Shown: positions 1 to 6,626, numbered from the stretch's first letter. The stretch is DNA of 8,857 nt from Candidatus Krumholzibacteriota bacterium (GCA_030672805.1 DAOVFR010000091.1:1-8857); one strand, 5' to 3'. Notes: generated by a model from the letters alone, not told the origin. A program made the numbers and translations.

Positions 1-849
1 GGCACCGTGTATCGCAACGAACGCTCCGGGACGCTCCACGGCCTGCTGCGGGTAAGGGGTTTCACACAGGATGATGCACATATTTTCTGCACACCGGACC
101 AGCTGGGAGGGGAAGTCGACAGGTGTTTGAACCTCGCACACAGGATGCTTACGGCTTTCGGTTTCAGTAATTACAAGGTTGAACTGAGCATGCACGATCC
201 TGCCCGAATGGACAAATATGCCGGTTCCGAGGAGGAATGGATAAAGGCCGAGGACGCGCTGCTTGCGGCGATCGAGAAGCGGTCGATACCGTACGAGAAG
301 ATTCCCGGTGAGGCGGTCTTCTACGGCCCCAAGATCGATCTCAAGCTGATCGATGCGATCGGAAGGGGATGGCAGGCCACAACGATCCAGTTCGATTTCA
401 ACCTTCCCAGGCGGTTCGATGTCAAGTACGTTACTCCAGGTGGGACAAAGGAGTACGTGTACATGATCCACCGTGCCCTGCTCGGCTCGATCGAACGGTT
501 CATAGGAACCCTTATCGAGCATTATGCCGGGGAATTTCCTCTCTGGCTCTCGCCGGTGCAGGTAATGATATTCCCGATCGGGCTCGATCACCACGTGTAT
601 GCACGGAGGTGTCTCGATAAGCTCAGGGAGAGGGGACTCCGTGCCGAAGGTGACTTCAGGGAGGAGAAGATCGGGTATCGTATTCGTGAAGCCGAGCTTC
701 AGAAGATTCCTTATATGGTTGTCGCCGGCAGCAGGGAGGAAGAGGAGGGGACCGTCGACATCCGATCGAAGGCGAGGGGCAGGCTCGGGTCCAAAAAATT
801 CGAAGAATTTATATCCGAATTAGTTGACGAGGTGGAAACAAAAGCATAA
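1..849 (+). CDS. thrS: Threonyl-tRNA synthetase, C-terminal part (5' end outside window)
   Basis: This enzyme charges tRNA-Thr with threonine in the cytosol. The reading frame is open from base 1, and the first residues (GTVYRNERSG) lie inside the class II motif 2 region, so the GTG at base 7 is an internal valine and not the start. Visible are the motif 2 loop RVRGFTQDDAH, whose His corresponds to a zinc ligand in E. coli ThrRS, and MIHRALLGSIERF, which carries the other C-terminal zinc-ligand His and the motif 3 Arg. From about residue 180 comes the anticodon-binding domain (LSPVQVMIFPIG ... FREEKIGYRIREAELQKIPYMVV), ending in a normal acidic tail. The N-terminal TGS and editing domains and the zinc-ligand Cys lie upstream of the window. 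The gene ends in TAA, 168 nt before infC; the thrS-infC-rpmI-rplT order is widely conserved. Identification is very secure. Confidence 0.98.
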   Translation, partial: GTVYRNERSGTLHGLLRVRGFTQDDAHIFCTPDQLGGEVDRCLNLAHRMLTAFGFSNYKVELSMHDPARMDKYAGSEEEWIKAEDALLAAIEKRSIPYEKIPGEAVFYGPKIDLKLIDAIGRGWQATTIQFDFNLPRRFDVKYVTPGGTKEYVYMIHRALLGSIERFIGTLIEHYAGEFPLWLSPVQVMIFPIGLDHHVYARRCLDKLRERGLRAEGDFREEKIGYRIREAELQKIPYMVVAGSREEEEGTVDIRSKARGRLGSKKFEEFISELVDEVETKA

Positions 850-1017
850 TATTACATAAGTTGCTTTGTGGTCGTGACGAAATCGAAGTAGAGGCCAGGG
901 GGCCTCTCACCTTACGGTCTTGAATGTACCGGTAGGGTTTCATCCATGTTGGTTATAAGCCGGGCGGGTGAGACAGCTACCCGCCCTTTTTCCGGTATCG
1001 TCTCAGGAGGTGAGCAA
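850..1017 (+). promoter_or_regulatory. infC operon leader with attenuator-like alternative pairings
   Basis: This 168-nt thrS-infC spacer has no convincing protein gene but dense pairing potential. GAGGCC (891-896) and GGCCTC (901-906) form a tight hairpin with loop AGGG. TCTCACC (905-911) is complementary to GGTGAGA (967-973), which overlaps the 5' arm of the terminator hairpin at 962-986. CTCACCT (906-912) is also complementary to AGGTGAG (1008-1014) at the infC Shine-Dalgarno. TACCGG (927-932) could pair with CCGGTA (992-997). In Firmicutes the infC-rpmI-rplT operon is controlled by an L20-binding leader through antitermination; a similar role here is inferred. No good sigma70 promoter was found in the gap, so the leader may lie on a thrS read-through transcript. 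The pairings are read by eye, without energy calculation. Confidence 0.55.
962..991 (+). terminator. Intrinsic terminator or attenuator upstream of infC
   Basis: GGGCGGGT (962-969) pairs perfectly with ACCCGCCC (979-986) around a 9-nt loop, giving an 8-bp GC-rich stem followed at once by five T (987-991). This is a textbook Rho-independent terminator shape. It ends only 13 nt before the infC Shine-Dalgarno. It is therefore either the thrS terminator with an unseen infC start site squeezed behind it, or, more plausibly, a conditional attenuator for infC-rpmI-rplT-pheST. The possible competing pairing of 967-973 with 905-911 favours the conditional reading. Confidence 0.75.
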
Positions 1018-1020
1018 ATC
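1005..1020 (+). promoter_or_regulatory. infC ribosome binding site and AUC start codon
   Basis: AGGAGGTGA (1005-1013) is a near-perfect Shine-Dalgarno. The codon at normal spacing behind it is ATC (1018-1020), in frame with IF3. No ATG, GTG or TTG lies in the right frame and distance: the next in-frame GTG (1054) and ATG (1063) fall inside the conserved VNAMIR segment. E. coli infC starts with AUU, and rare AUU/AUC/AUA starts are a known infC trait that lets IF3 repress its own translation. Confidence 0.8.
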
Positions 1021-1584
1021 AAAGGAAGAGACAGAAAAGAGAAACGGACCCGTGTGAACGCTATGATCCGGATCACTGAGATAAGGGTTATTGACAGCAA
1101 CGGGGATCAGCTCGGAGTTATGGCCACGGTTGATGCAAAGAAGATAGCTGAAGAACAGGGACTGGATCTTGTGGAGATCGCTCCGGATGTACGCCCTCCC
1201 GTCTGCAAAATTATGGATTTCGGAAAATTCAAGTACGAACAGAGCAAGAAGGCGCGTATTTCCAAGAAGAAACAGCACGTGACGCAGCTCAAGGAGATCA
1301 AACTTCGTCCCAAGATCGAGACGCATGACCTGGAGTACAAGATGCGTAACGCCGAGAAGTTTCTTAAGAACAGGGACAAGGTCAAATTCACGATGGTATT
1401 TCGAGGTCGAGAAATGGCGCACATGGATATCGGACGCAGGATGCTGGATCGTGTCGTCGAGCGGTTTTCCGATATCGCCGCCATCGAGAGGGAACCGGTA
1501 AGGGTGGGGAGGATGGTCTCCTTAATCATGGGGCCGCTCTCCGAGAGGAAAGGGGGGAAGAAGAATGCCGAAAATAAAGACTAA
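1018..1584 (+). CDS. infC: Translation initiation factor IF-3, AUC start
   Basis: IF3 binds the 30S subunit, keeps it apart from 50S and checks the start codon and initiator tRNA. From ATC 1018 the protein has 188 residues, the usual size for the family (about 180 in E. coli). After a basic N-terminal tail comes the IF3-N domain (VNAMIRITEIRVIDSNGDQL, then LDLVEIAPDVRPPVCKIMDFGKFKYE). A lysine-rich linker follows, then the IF3-C domain (LKEIKLRPKIETHDLEYK, FTMVFRGREMAH), ending in a basic tail. An ATG at 946 is in frame, but starting there would translate through the terminator hairpin and add a nonconserved extension, so it was rejected. The 3' end overlaps rpmI by 20 nt. The rare start codon predicts autorepression by IF3, and the leader upstream suggests a second layer of control. 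Confidence 0.95.
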   Translation: MKGRDRKEKRTRVNAMIRITEIRVIDSNGDQLGVMATVDAKKIAEEQGLDLVEIAPDVRPPVCKIMDFGKFKYEQSKKARISKKKQHVTQLKEIKLRPKIETHDLEYKMRNAEKFLKNRDKVKFTMVFRGREMAHMDIGRRMLDRVVERFSDIAAIEREPVRVGRMVSLIMGPLSERKGGKKNAENKD

Positions 1585-1759
1585 CCGGGGAGCCCGAAAA
1601 CGGTTTCGTATCACCGGGTCCGGAAAGGTGAAACGGTCGAAAGCATATGCCAGCCATATCCTTACGAAAAAGTCGAGTACAAGAAAGAGAAAGCTCCGTA
1701 AATCCGCGCTCGTCTCGAGCAGTGATACCAAGCGGGTGAAGAGGATGCTGGGGATGTAA
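1565..1759 (+). CDS. rpmI: 50S ribosomal protein L35 (bL35)
   Basis: This is a small, very basic 64-residue protein of the large ribosomal subunit. It shows the family signature at the N-terminus (MPKIKTNRGARKRFRITGSGKVKR), the Ser/Lys/Arg-rich middle (SHILTKKSSTRKRKLRK) and the usual C-terminal KRMLGM. Length and sequence are typical of bL35. The ATG lies inside the end of infC (20-nt overlap), behind a G-rich stretch (about 1549-1560) that serves as Shine-Dalgarno, so its translation is probably coupled to infC. The overlap is tighter than in E. coli, where a spacer between the two genes contributes to L20-mediated control. rplT follows after 70 nt. Confidence 0.97.
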   Translation: MPKIKTNRGARKRFRITGSGKVKRSKAYASHILTKKSSTRKRKLRKSALVSSSDTKRVKRMLGM

Positions 1760-1829
1760 CGGCGGACTTCACTTGCTTACCCGTTAATAATCCGAGCGAC
1801 AAGCAAAAAATGCAGAGGAGGCTTGCGAT

Positions 1830-2183
1830 ATGCCAAGGACCAAACATAGTGTAGCTTCTCACAGGAGAAAGAAGAAGATACTCAAACAGGCGAAGGGCTT
1901 TACCGGTGGGAGAAGCAAGCTCTACAGGACCGCGCTGGAGGCGGTGAACAGGGCGCTCTCCTACGCGTACCGTGACCGACGTGCGAGAAAACGTGATTTT
2001 CGACGGCTCTGGATCGCACGCATCAACGCAGCCGCACGCATGAACGGCATGAGCTACAGTTGTTTTATCAACGGCCTGAAGAAATCGGATATAGAGGTTA
2101 ACCGGAAAATGCTTGCCGAACTCGCGGTGAACGATGCGGAAGGCTTCTCAAAGCTGGCTGATATTTCAAAGGGATCGCTTTGA
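1830..2183 (+). CDS. rplT: 50S ribosomal protein L20 (bL20)
   Basis: L20 binds 23S rRNA early in 50S assembly and in several bacteria represses its own operon by binding an mRNA copy of its rRNA site. The 117-residue product matches the family length. It shows the basic N-terminal tail (MPRTKHSVASHRRKKKILKQAKGF), the helix segment YAYRDRRARKRDFRRLWIARINAAAR, and the C-terminal globular part (YSCFINGLKKSDIEVNRKMLAELA). The start is the ATG at 1830, 8 nt after a strong GAGGAGG (1815-1821). The 70-nt gap from rpmI contains a weak 6-bp pairing, TTGCTT (1773-1778) with AAGCAA (1801-1806), of unknown meaning. The stop TGA overlaps the pheS start as TGATG. L20 is the natural candidate ligand for the leader at 850-1017. 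Confidence 0.98.
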   Translation: MPRTKHSVASHRRKKKILKQAKGFTGGRSKLYRTALEAVNRALSYAYRDRRARKRDFRRLWIARINAAARMNGMSYSCFINGLKKSDIEVNRKMLAELAVNDAEGFSKLADISKGSL

Positions 2184-3244
2184 TGAATGACGATGATGCG
2201 AGCCGTCTGGACATCGAAGGGTTCGAAGAGCGTTCGGTGAAGGCGATCATGGAAGCGCGGACACCCGAGATGCTCGAGGAGCAACGGATTCGTTTTCTGG
2301 GGCGCAAAGGGGAAATCACCGAGGTGCTTCGCTCGATCGTGAGGCTTTCAAAGGATGAAAGACCCGTGGTCGGGGGTCGGTTGAACGAACTGAAGCAGCG
2401 GCTTAACGCGCTGATCGAGGAGCGGAAAGCCTTGTTAGAGACGTCGGACGGGGATGAAGAACCTTTCTGCGGGGACCCGACTCTGCCGGGCAGGAGGGGT
2501 TGGGAGGGCGGACGCCACGTATTGCATAGGGTCCTCGCTGATATCAAGGAGATATTCTTCGGGATGGGTTATTCGCTTGCGACCGGTCCCGACGTGGAGC
2601 TCGATTACTACAATTTCGAAGCATTGAATTTCCCGCCGGACCACCCGTCGAGGGATACGCAGGATACATTCTATATCAATCGCGATATACTGCTGAGAAC
2701 ACAGACTTCGCCCGTGCAGGTCAGATACATGGAGCGCCATACACCCCCGCTCAGGATCATTGTTCCGGGCAGGGTCTACAGGAACGAAACCCCCGATCCC
2801 TCCCATGCAGCAGAGTTTCTCCAGATGGAAGGACTTTATATAGATACGGATGTCTCGCTCGCGGACCTGAAAAACGATGTAACGTTCTTCATCCACTCCT
2901 TTTTCGGTTCGGATGCGAAGGTCAGATTCAGACCGCATTTCTTTCCGTTCACCGAGCCGAGCGCCGAGGTCGACATGTCCTGTTTCGCGTGCAAGGGGGA
3001 GGGCTGTTCGATCTGCCAGAAGACGGGGTGGATAGAGATCATGGGTTCCGGCATGGTGCACCCACATGTCTTTCGCTATGCCGGGTATGAAACCGATCGG
3101 TACACGGGATTCGCGTTCGGCATGGGGATAGACAGGATAGCAATGCTCAAGTACGGAATAGGCGATATCAGAAGGTTTCTCGCGAATGATCTCAGATTCA
3201 ACAGCCAGTTCTGGACAGAGATTTGGTCGGGGGTGGTGGAGTGA
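2183..3244 (+). CDS. pheS: Phenylalanyl-tRNA synthetase alpha subunit
   Basis: This is the catalytic subunit of the (alpha-beta)2 enzyme that charges tRNA-Phe. The product has 353 residues, a normal size. An N-terminal helical coiled-coil arm (about 1-90) is followed by the class II core: TLPGRRGWEGGRHVLHRVL, motif 2 (VPGRVYRNETPDPSHAAEFLQMEG, about 195-217) and motif 3 (GFAFGMGIDRIAMLKYGI, about 309-326). Four Cys near 267, 270, 275 and 278 (CFAC ... CSIC) form the knuckle-like insert seen in the Bacillus-type alpha subunit but absent from E. coli PheS. The ATG at 2183 shares its A with the rplT stop (TGATG); a TTG three bases earlier is in frame but less likely. AAAGGGA (about 2168-2174) is the likely Shine-Dalgarno. 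The 3' end overlaps pheT. Confidence 0.98.
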   Translation: MNDDDASRLDIEGFEERSVKAIMEARTPEMLEEQRIRFLGRKGEITEVLRSIVRLSKDERPVVGGRLNELKQRLNALIEERKALLETSDGDEEPFCGDPTLPGRRGWEGGRHVLHRVLADIKEIFFGMGYSLATGPDVELDYYNFEALNFPPDHPSRDTQDTFYINRDILLRTQTSPVQVRYMERHTPPLRIIVPGRVYRNETPDPSHAAEFLQMEGLYIDTDVSLADLKNDVTFFIHSFFGSDAKVRFRPHFFPFTEPSAEVDMSCFACKGEGCSICQKTGWIEIMGSGMVHPHVFRYAGYETDRYTGFAFGMGIDRIAMLKYGIGDIRRFLANDLRFNSQFWTEIWSGVVE

Positions 3245-5640
3245 AGGTAAGTCTCGAATGGTTGAAACGGTACGTAGATATCAAGGAGGCGCCCGAAGTC
3301 CTTGCCCGTGATCTTACGATGTTCGGTCTGAATGTCGAGGAGTTTCATTCACTCTTTCCTCCACTCAAGGGTATCGTGTATGGAAAGGTCCTTGATGTGA
3401 GGAAGCACCCGAAGGCAGACAGGCTGAGCCTCTGCAGGGTGGACGTTGGAGGGGAAAAAATACTCGACATCATCTGCGGTGCGCAGAATGTCCGCGAGGG
3501 CCTGGGTGTTCCCGTGGCCCTGCACGGAACAGTGCTTCCGGGAGGCATGAAGATCAAGCGGACCAGGATCAGGGGTGAAGTATCGGAGGGTATGATCTGC
3601 TCGGAGATCGAGCTGGGGATAGGCAGGGATGCGGAAGGAATCATAGAGCTTGATTTCGAGGAAAAACCGGGTGCCGGTATCGAAGAAAGGCTTGGAAGTT
3701 CCGATTACATCTTCGACATAGAGGTCACTCCCAACCGGCCCGATCAACTGTGCCATGTCGGAGTGGCCCGGGAGATCGCCGCTCTCTACAGGCGGCCGCT
3801 CCGTATGCCGGAGTGCATGACCCTGGAAACGGGGGCGGAGTACAGGCTTGTCATCGAGAACGGAAACGATTGTCCCAGGTATTCGGCCGCGTTCATCGAC
3901 GATGTTGCAACAGGGCCCTCGCCCGGCTGGATGCAGGACCTTCTGCTGGCAGCAGGCATGAAGCCGATCAACAACATAGTTGATGTCACAAACTTCGTTC
4001 TACTGGAGTTAGGACAGCCCTTGCACGCATTCGATCGCGACCGTCTCGCGAAGGACATGATCGTCGTAAGGCGTGCGAAAAATGGCGATGCTCTCGTCAC
4101 GCTCGACGATATAGAGCGCGAACTCGACGGACGAGATCTTGTCATAGCAGACGCCGACAAGCCCGTCGGTCTCGCAGGTGTTATAGGTGGCAGGGATTCG
4201 GAAGTAACCGATTCGACGAGAAGGATCCTCCTCGAGAGCGCGATGTTCAATCCGCGTCTCGTACGGCAGACAAGACAGCATATGAAGATCGAGACAGAGG
4301 CATCGTACCGTTTCGAGCGGGAGGGCGATATCGGTATCACGGTAGCTGCTCTTGAGAGGGCGTGCCTGCTGATAAAGGAGATCGGTGCAGGGTGCCCCGC
4401 GCTGTTTCATGCCGACATTCTCGCCGATCCCGCTCTCGTCGGAAAGAGAAAGATCACGATGCGTACCAGGCAGGTGAACAGGGTGATGGGAACACATCTG
4501 TCAGCGCGGGAGACCGTTTCACTCCTCGAGCGGCTCGAGATCAAGAGTGAAATTTCCGGCAGGGACGTTATCGCGTCCGTGCCTTCGTTCAGGCGCGATA
4601 TAAAGGCCGAGATCGACCTGATCGAGGAAGCTGCCCGCGTGTACGGGTACGAGAACATCGGACGGGAGGATCAGTCCGGGTGCAATATCTTTTCCCACAT
4701 ATCCGGGGATGACAAGCGGATCGAGACAGTCTGCAACTATCTTGTTTCCAGAGGCTTTGCAGAGGTTATCACGTCCACGTTCATGGATCCCGGGGATCCG
4801 GTTCGGATGGGCTGGCTTGAGCGTGACCCGCGCTGCAACGCGATCCGGATCGAAAATCCCCTGACCGAAGCCCAGTCGGTTCTGCGGACCTCCCTGCTTC
4901 CCGGTATGTTGAATGTTGCGAGGCGGAACTCTCTCTCCGAACGGGAAGGGATCAAGATATTCGAGATGGGAAAGGTCTTTATACCGGCCGCCGGGGAAGC
5001 CGGCCTGCCGAATGAAGAGATGCACATTACGGCGATATTCACACGGAGTGTCCGGCCCCTGAATTGGTTCGGGAAGCAGCGATCGTTCGATTATTTCGAT
5101 ATGAAGGGCGAGCTGGAAGCGTTGCTCGGACGCCTGGGAATTTCGCAGGAAATAGTTCTTGCAGGGGGAGGAGAGGGAACGCATCAGTTTGTCTGTAACT
5201 GGTTGCTGGACAGCAAGTTGATTGCTGAAGCGGGTGTGCTGCCGAGCAGTGTGGCCCGTATTTACGATTCCGAACATCAGGTTTTCTACTTCGATTTATG
5301 GATAGACGACCTACCCCGTGCCGGAAGGGACAGGAAGAGGTACCGGCAGATCATCCCGTATCCGGCGGTTAAACGCGATCTGTGCGTCATCGCCGCTGAC
5401 AGGGTCATGTTCGCCGATATTAGAAATGTTGTGAAGAGAGAGGCCAAACTCCTTGAAAAAATATGGCTCTTCGATTATTATAGAGGCGGTCATCTCGGTG
5501 AAGGAAAGCGGAGCTACACCTTCCGGTTGAGCTTCAGGTCTTCCAAGGGCACGCTGGATGACAGTACGGTCGACAGGGAAATAGGGCGGATTCTCACTGC
5601 ATTGCAGAGGGAGCTCGAGGTAGTATTGAGAGAAGAGTAG
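3241..5640 (+). CDS. pheT: Phenylalanyl-tRNA synthetase beta subunit
   Basis: The beta subunit binds and positions tRNA-Phe and carries the editing site that removes mischarged tyrosine. From GTG 3241 it has 799 residues, the normal length. In order: an N-terminal segment (VKVSLEWLKRYVDI), an EMAP/OB-fold tRNA-binding domain (about 40-150, with VRKHPKADRLSLCRVDVG and ICGAQNV), the IEVTPNRPD segment, a B3/4 editing domain (about 205-375, with INNIVDVTNFVLLELGQPLHAFD), a B5 domain (about 400-470), a catalytic-like core (about 480-680) and a C-terminal FDX-ACB domain (last ~95 residues, from YPAVKRDLCVI). The GTG overlaps the pheS stop as GTGA and gives the family-standard N-terminus; the in-frame TTG at 3223 would add a glycine-rich extension and is less likely. 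No truncation or frameshift is seen. Confidence 0.98.
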   Translation: MKVSLEWLKRYVDIKEAPEVLARDLTMFGLNVEEFHSLFPPLKGIVYGKVLDVRKHPKADRLSLCRVDVGGEKILDIICGAQNVREGLGVPVALHGTVLPGGMKIKRTRIRGEVSEGMICSEIELGIGRDAEGIIELDFEEKPGAGIEERLGSSDYIFDIEVTPNRPDQLCHVGVAREIAALYRRPLRMPECMTLETGAEYRLVIENGNDCPRYSAAFIDDVATGPSPGWMQDLLLAAGMKPINNIVDVTNFVLLELGQPLHAFDRDRLAKDMIVVRRAKNGDALVTLDDIERELDGRDLVIADADKPVGLAGVIGGRDSEVTDSTRRILLESAMFNPRLVRQTRQHMKIETEASYRFEREGDIGITVAALERACLLIKEIGAGCPALFHADILADPALVGKRKITMRTRQVNRVMGTHLSARETVSLLERLEIKSEISGRDVIASVPSFRRDIKAEIDLIEEAARVYGYENIGREDQSGCNIFSHISGDDKRIETVCNYLVSRGFAEVITSTFMDPGDPVRMGWLERDPRCNAIRIENPLTEAQSVLRTSLLPGMLNVARRNSLSEREGIKIFEMGKVFIPAAGEAGLPNEEMHITAIFTRSVRPLNWFGKQRSFDYFDMKGELEALLGRLGISQEIVLAGGGEGTHQFVCNWLLDSKLIAEAGVLPSSVARIYDSEHQVFYFDLWIDDLPRAGRDRKRYRQIIPYPAVKRDLCVIAADRVMFADIRNVVKREAKLLEKIWLFDYYRGGHLGEGKRSYTFRLSFRSSKGTLDDSTVDREIGRILTALQRELEVVLREE

Positions 5641-5659
5641 TCAGCAGGAAAGGATCACA

Positions 5660-5935
5660 ATGGCGGAAATGGAAATCGCCGGCCTGGAAATACTCGAGAA
5701 GAAGATAAACAGAACAGTGGAGCTGATCGAAACATTGAAAATTGAAAAAAATGAGATTCTGGAGTTCAATAAAAAGTTGAAAGCGGAAGTCGAAACGTTG
5801 TATATTAGAAATGAGGAATTGGAAAAAGAGATCGGATCATCCAAGTCGAAAGAAAAAGAGAGAGATTTCGATAAAACGAGAGAGGAGATAAAAAACAAGA
5901 TTGAGGAGATGCTGGTGAAACTGGAGGGATTCTAG
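5660..5935 (+). CDS. Small coiled-coil protein, ZapB-like
   Basis: This predicts a 91-residue, highly charged protein that is almost entirely coiled coil. Heptad-like leucine/isoleucine spacing runs from LEILEKKINRTVELIETLKIEK through LKAEVETLYIRNEELEKEI. A short KSKEKERD linker follows, then a second helix (REEIKNKIEEMLVKLEGF). There is no Cys, Trp, signal peptide or membrane segment. AGGAAAGGA (about 5646-5654) is a good Shine-Dalgarno before the ATG, and the gene starts 19 nt after pheT, so it is probably in the same operon. Size, coiled-coil character and position directly before zapA fit a ZapB-type cell-division factor. Coiled-coil similarity alone is weak evidence, so the function is inferred from context. 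Codons are visibly richer in A than in pheT. Confidence 0.7.
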   Translation: MAEMEIAGLEILEKKINRTVELIETLKIEKNEILEFNKKLKAEVETLYIRNEELEKEIGSSKSKEKERDFDKTREEIKNKIEEMLVKLEGF

Positions 5936-6017
5936 GCTTAGTTACACCGGGCATCAAGGTGGAAGTTCCGGAGGGGGAGTGTGAGACGTGTTCCACGATG
6001 GTCTTGAGAGGTATTCA

Positions 6018-6314
6018 ATGACCGAAACAAGTACCGAAAAGGTTGACATTTTTGGTCAAGAGTATAAAATAAAAGGAGTTGGAGACCCTCAGTACATTCA
6101 AAAGATTGCAGGCTATGTTGACAAGAAGATGAGGGAAATAGCTCACTCGAGTGGCATCATGTCGCAATCACGCATCGCAATTCTGGCCGCTCTCAACATT
6201 ACTGATGAATTCTATCAGGAGAGGGAAGAGAGAGTGAAGATCCAGGACAAACTCGAGATGAAGGCCGTTAAACTCGGTGAGCTGCTCGACGACAAGATCG
6301 GAGTGGAAAGGTAA
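6018..6314 (+). CDS. zapA: Cell division protein ZapA
   Basis: ZapA binds FtsZ in the cytoplasm and helps bundle its filaments in the Z-ring. From ATG 6018 the protein has 98 residues, normal for the family. It shows the N-terminal globular signature (VDIFGQEYKIKGVGDPQYIQKIAGYVDKKMREI), then SRIAILAALNITDEFYQERE, and a C-terminal helix for coiled-coil dimerisation. GAGAGG (6006-6011) sits 6 nt before the ATG. A GTG at 5988 would add ten residues outside the conserved part and has GGAGGGGGA about ten bases upstream, so it remains an alternative. An 82-nt gap separates the gene from the coiled-coil gene. The 6S RNA gene directly downstream matches the zapA-ssrS neighbourhood of many proteobacteria. 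Confidence 0.93.
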   Translation: MTETSTEKVDIFGQEYKIKGVGDPQYIQKIAGYVDKKMREIAHSSGIMSQSRIAILAALNITDEFYQEREERVKIQDKLEMKAVKLGELLDDKIGVER

Positions 6315-6324
6315 CCTCCTCCTA

Positions 6325-6352
6325 TGCAATAAAAGGTGTTGGGCCTTTTGCA
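6325..6352 (+). other. Hairpin between zapA and 6S RNA, possible weak terminator
   Basis: AAAAGG (6331-6336) pairs with CCTTTT (6344-6349) around TGTTGGG, and TGC (6325-6327) can add three pairs with GCA (6350-6352) across a bulge. There is no T run after the stem; the only Ts are inside the 3' arm. It may be a weak terminator for the pheT-zapA transcript, a processing site, or nothing. Confidence 0.3.
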
Positions 6353-6390
6353 GCGGGGAATAGAGACAGAACAGATTGAAAATGATGAAT

Positions 6391-6577
6391 AAAATTCCCT
6401 ACCGTGTTCGTGGTGAAGGTGGTGTTTTTGAGCCAACACTTTGAGCCCGGAAATCCAATATCTGGCCGTTGATGTCATGCCTGAGCAATTCAGGACGGCA
6501 GAGTCGGTCATGAGGATATCCACCTTGTAGCGGGGCTTAAAAAGAATCTTCACTATCGGCAATGAGTGGGGAATTTT
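6391..6577 (+). ncRNA. ssrS: 6S RNA
   Basis: 6S RNA mimics an open promoter and sequesters housekeeping RNA polymerase, mainly in stationary phase. This ~187-nt stretch folds on paper into a fully nested, interrupted rod. Helices are 6391-6402 with 6566-6577 (12 bp, one G-U), 6413-6420 with 6546-6553, 6440-6448 with 6533-6541, 6458-6462 with 6515-6519, 6464-6467 with 6506-6509, 6473-6476 with 6497-6500, and tip 6480-6484 with 6490-6494. A large asymmetric bubble lies at about 6421-6439 opposite 6542-6545. TGAGCC (6429-6434) matches the core of the E. coli pRNA template, and GCTTAAAA resembles GCCTTAAAA on the opposite strand of the E. coli molecule. Length and position next to zapA agree. The exact ends are inferred from the closing stem; no convincing own promoter was seen. 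Confidence 0.87.
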
Positions 6578-6626
6578 CATTTTATCCACCCGGAACATCT
6601 CCTCGATAAATGTGTAAAACCAGTTC

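Noticed and set aside
946..1017. ATG at 946 as the infC start
   Set aside because: It would translate through a perfect terminator hairpin, has no Shine-Dalgarno at proper distance, and adds 24 nonconserved residues; the AGGAGGTGA at 1005-1013 points to ATC 1018.
2180..2182. TTG at 2180 as the pheS start
   Set aside because: It adds one residue only; the ATG at 2183 forms the common TGATG stop-start overlap with rplT.
2435..3067. Minus-strand ORF of 210 codons inside pheS
   Set aside because: It is a shadow of the pheS coding frame with no recognisable protein features.
3223..3240. TTG at 3223 as the pheT start
   Set aside because: It adds VGGGG, which is not family-like; GTG 3241 gives the standard N-terminus and a GTGA overlap with the pheS stop.
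6340..6390. A dedicated sigma70 promoter for the 6S RNA
   Set aside because: AATGAT at 6381-6386 matches TATAAT at only four positions and sits slightly too close to the predicted 5' end; TTGCAG at 6348-6353 is 27 nt away, so no acceptable pair was found.
6215..6598. Minus-strand ORF of 127 codons over the zapA end and 6S region
   Set aside because: It lies antisense to a conserved gene and a structured RNA, its sequence resembles no protein I recognise, and its composition is that of a shadow frame.
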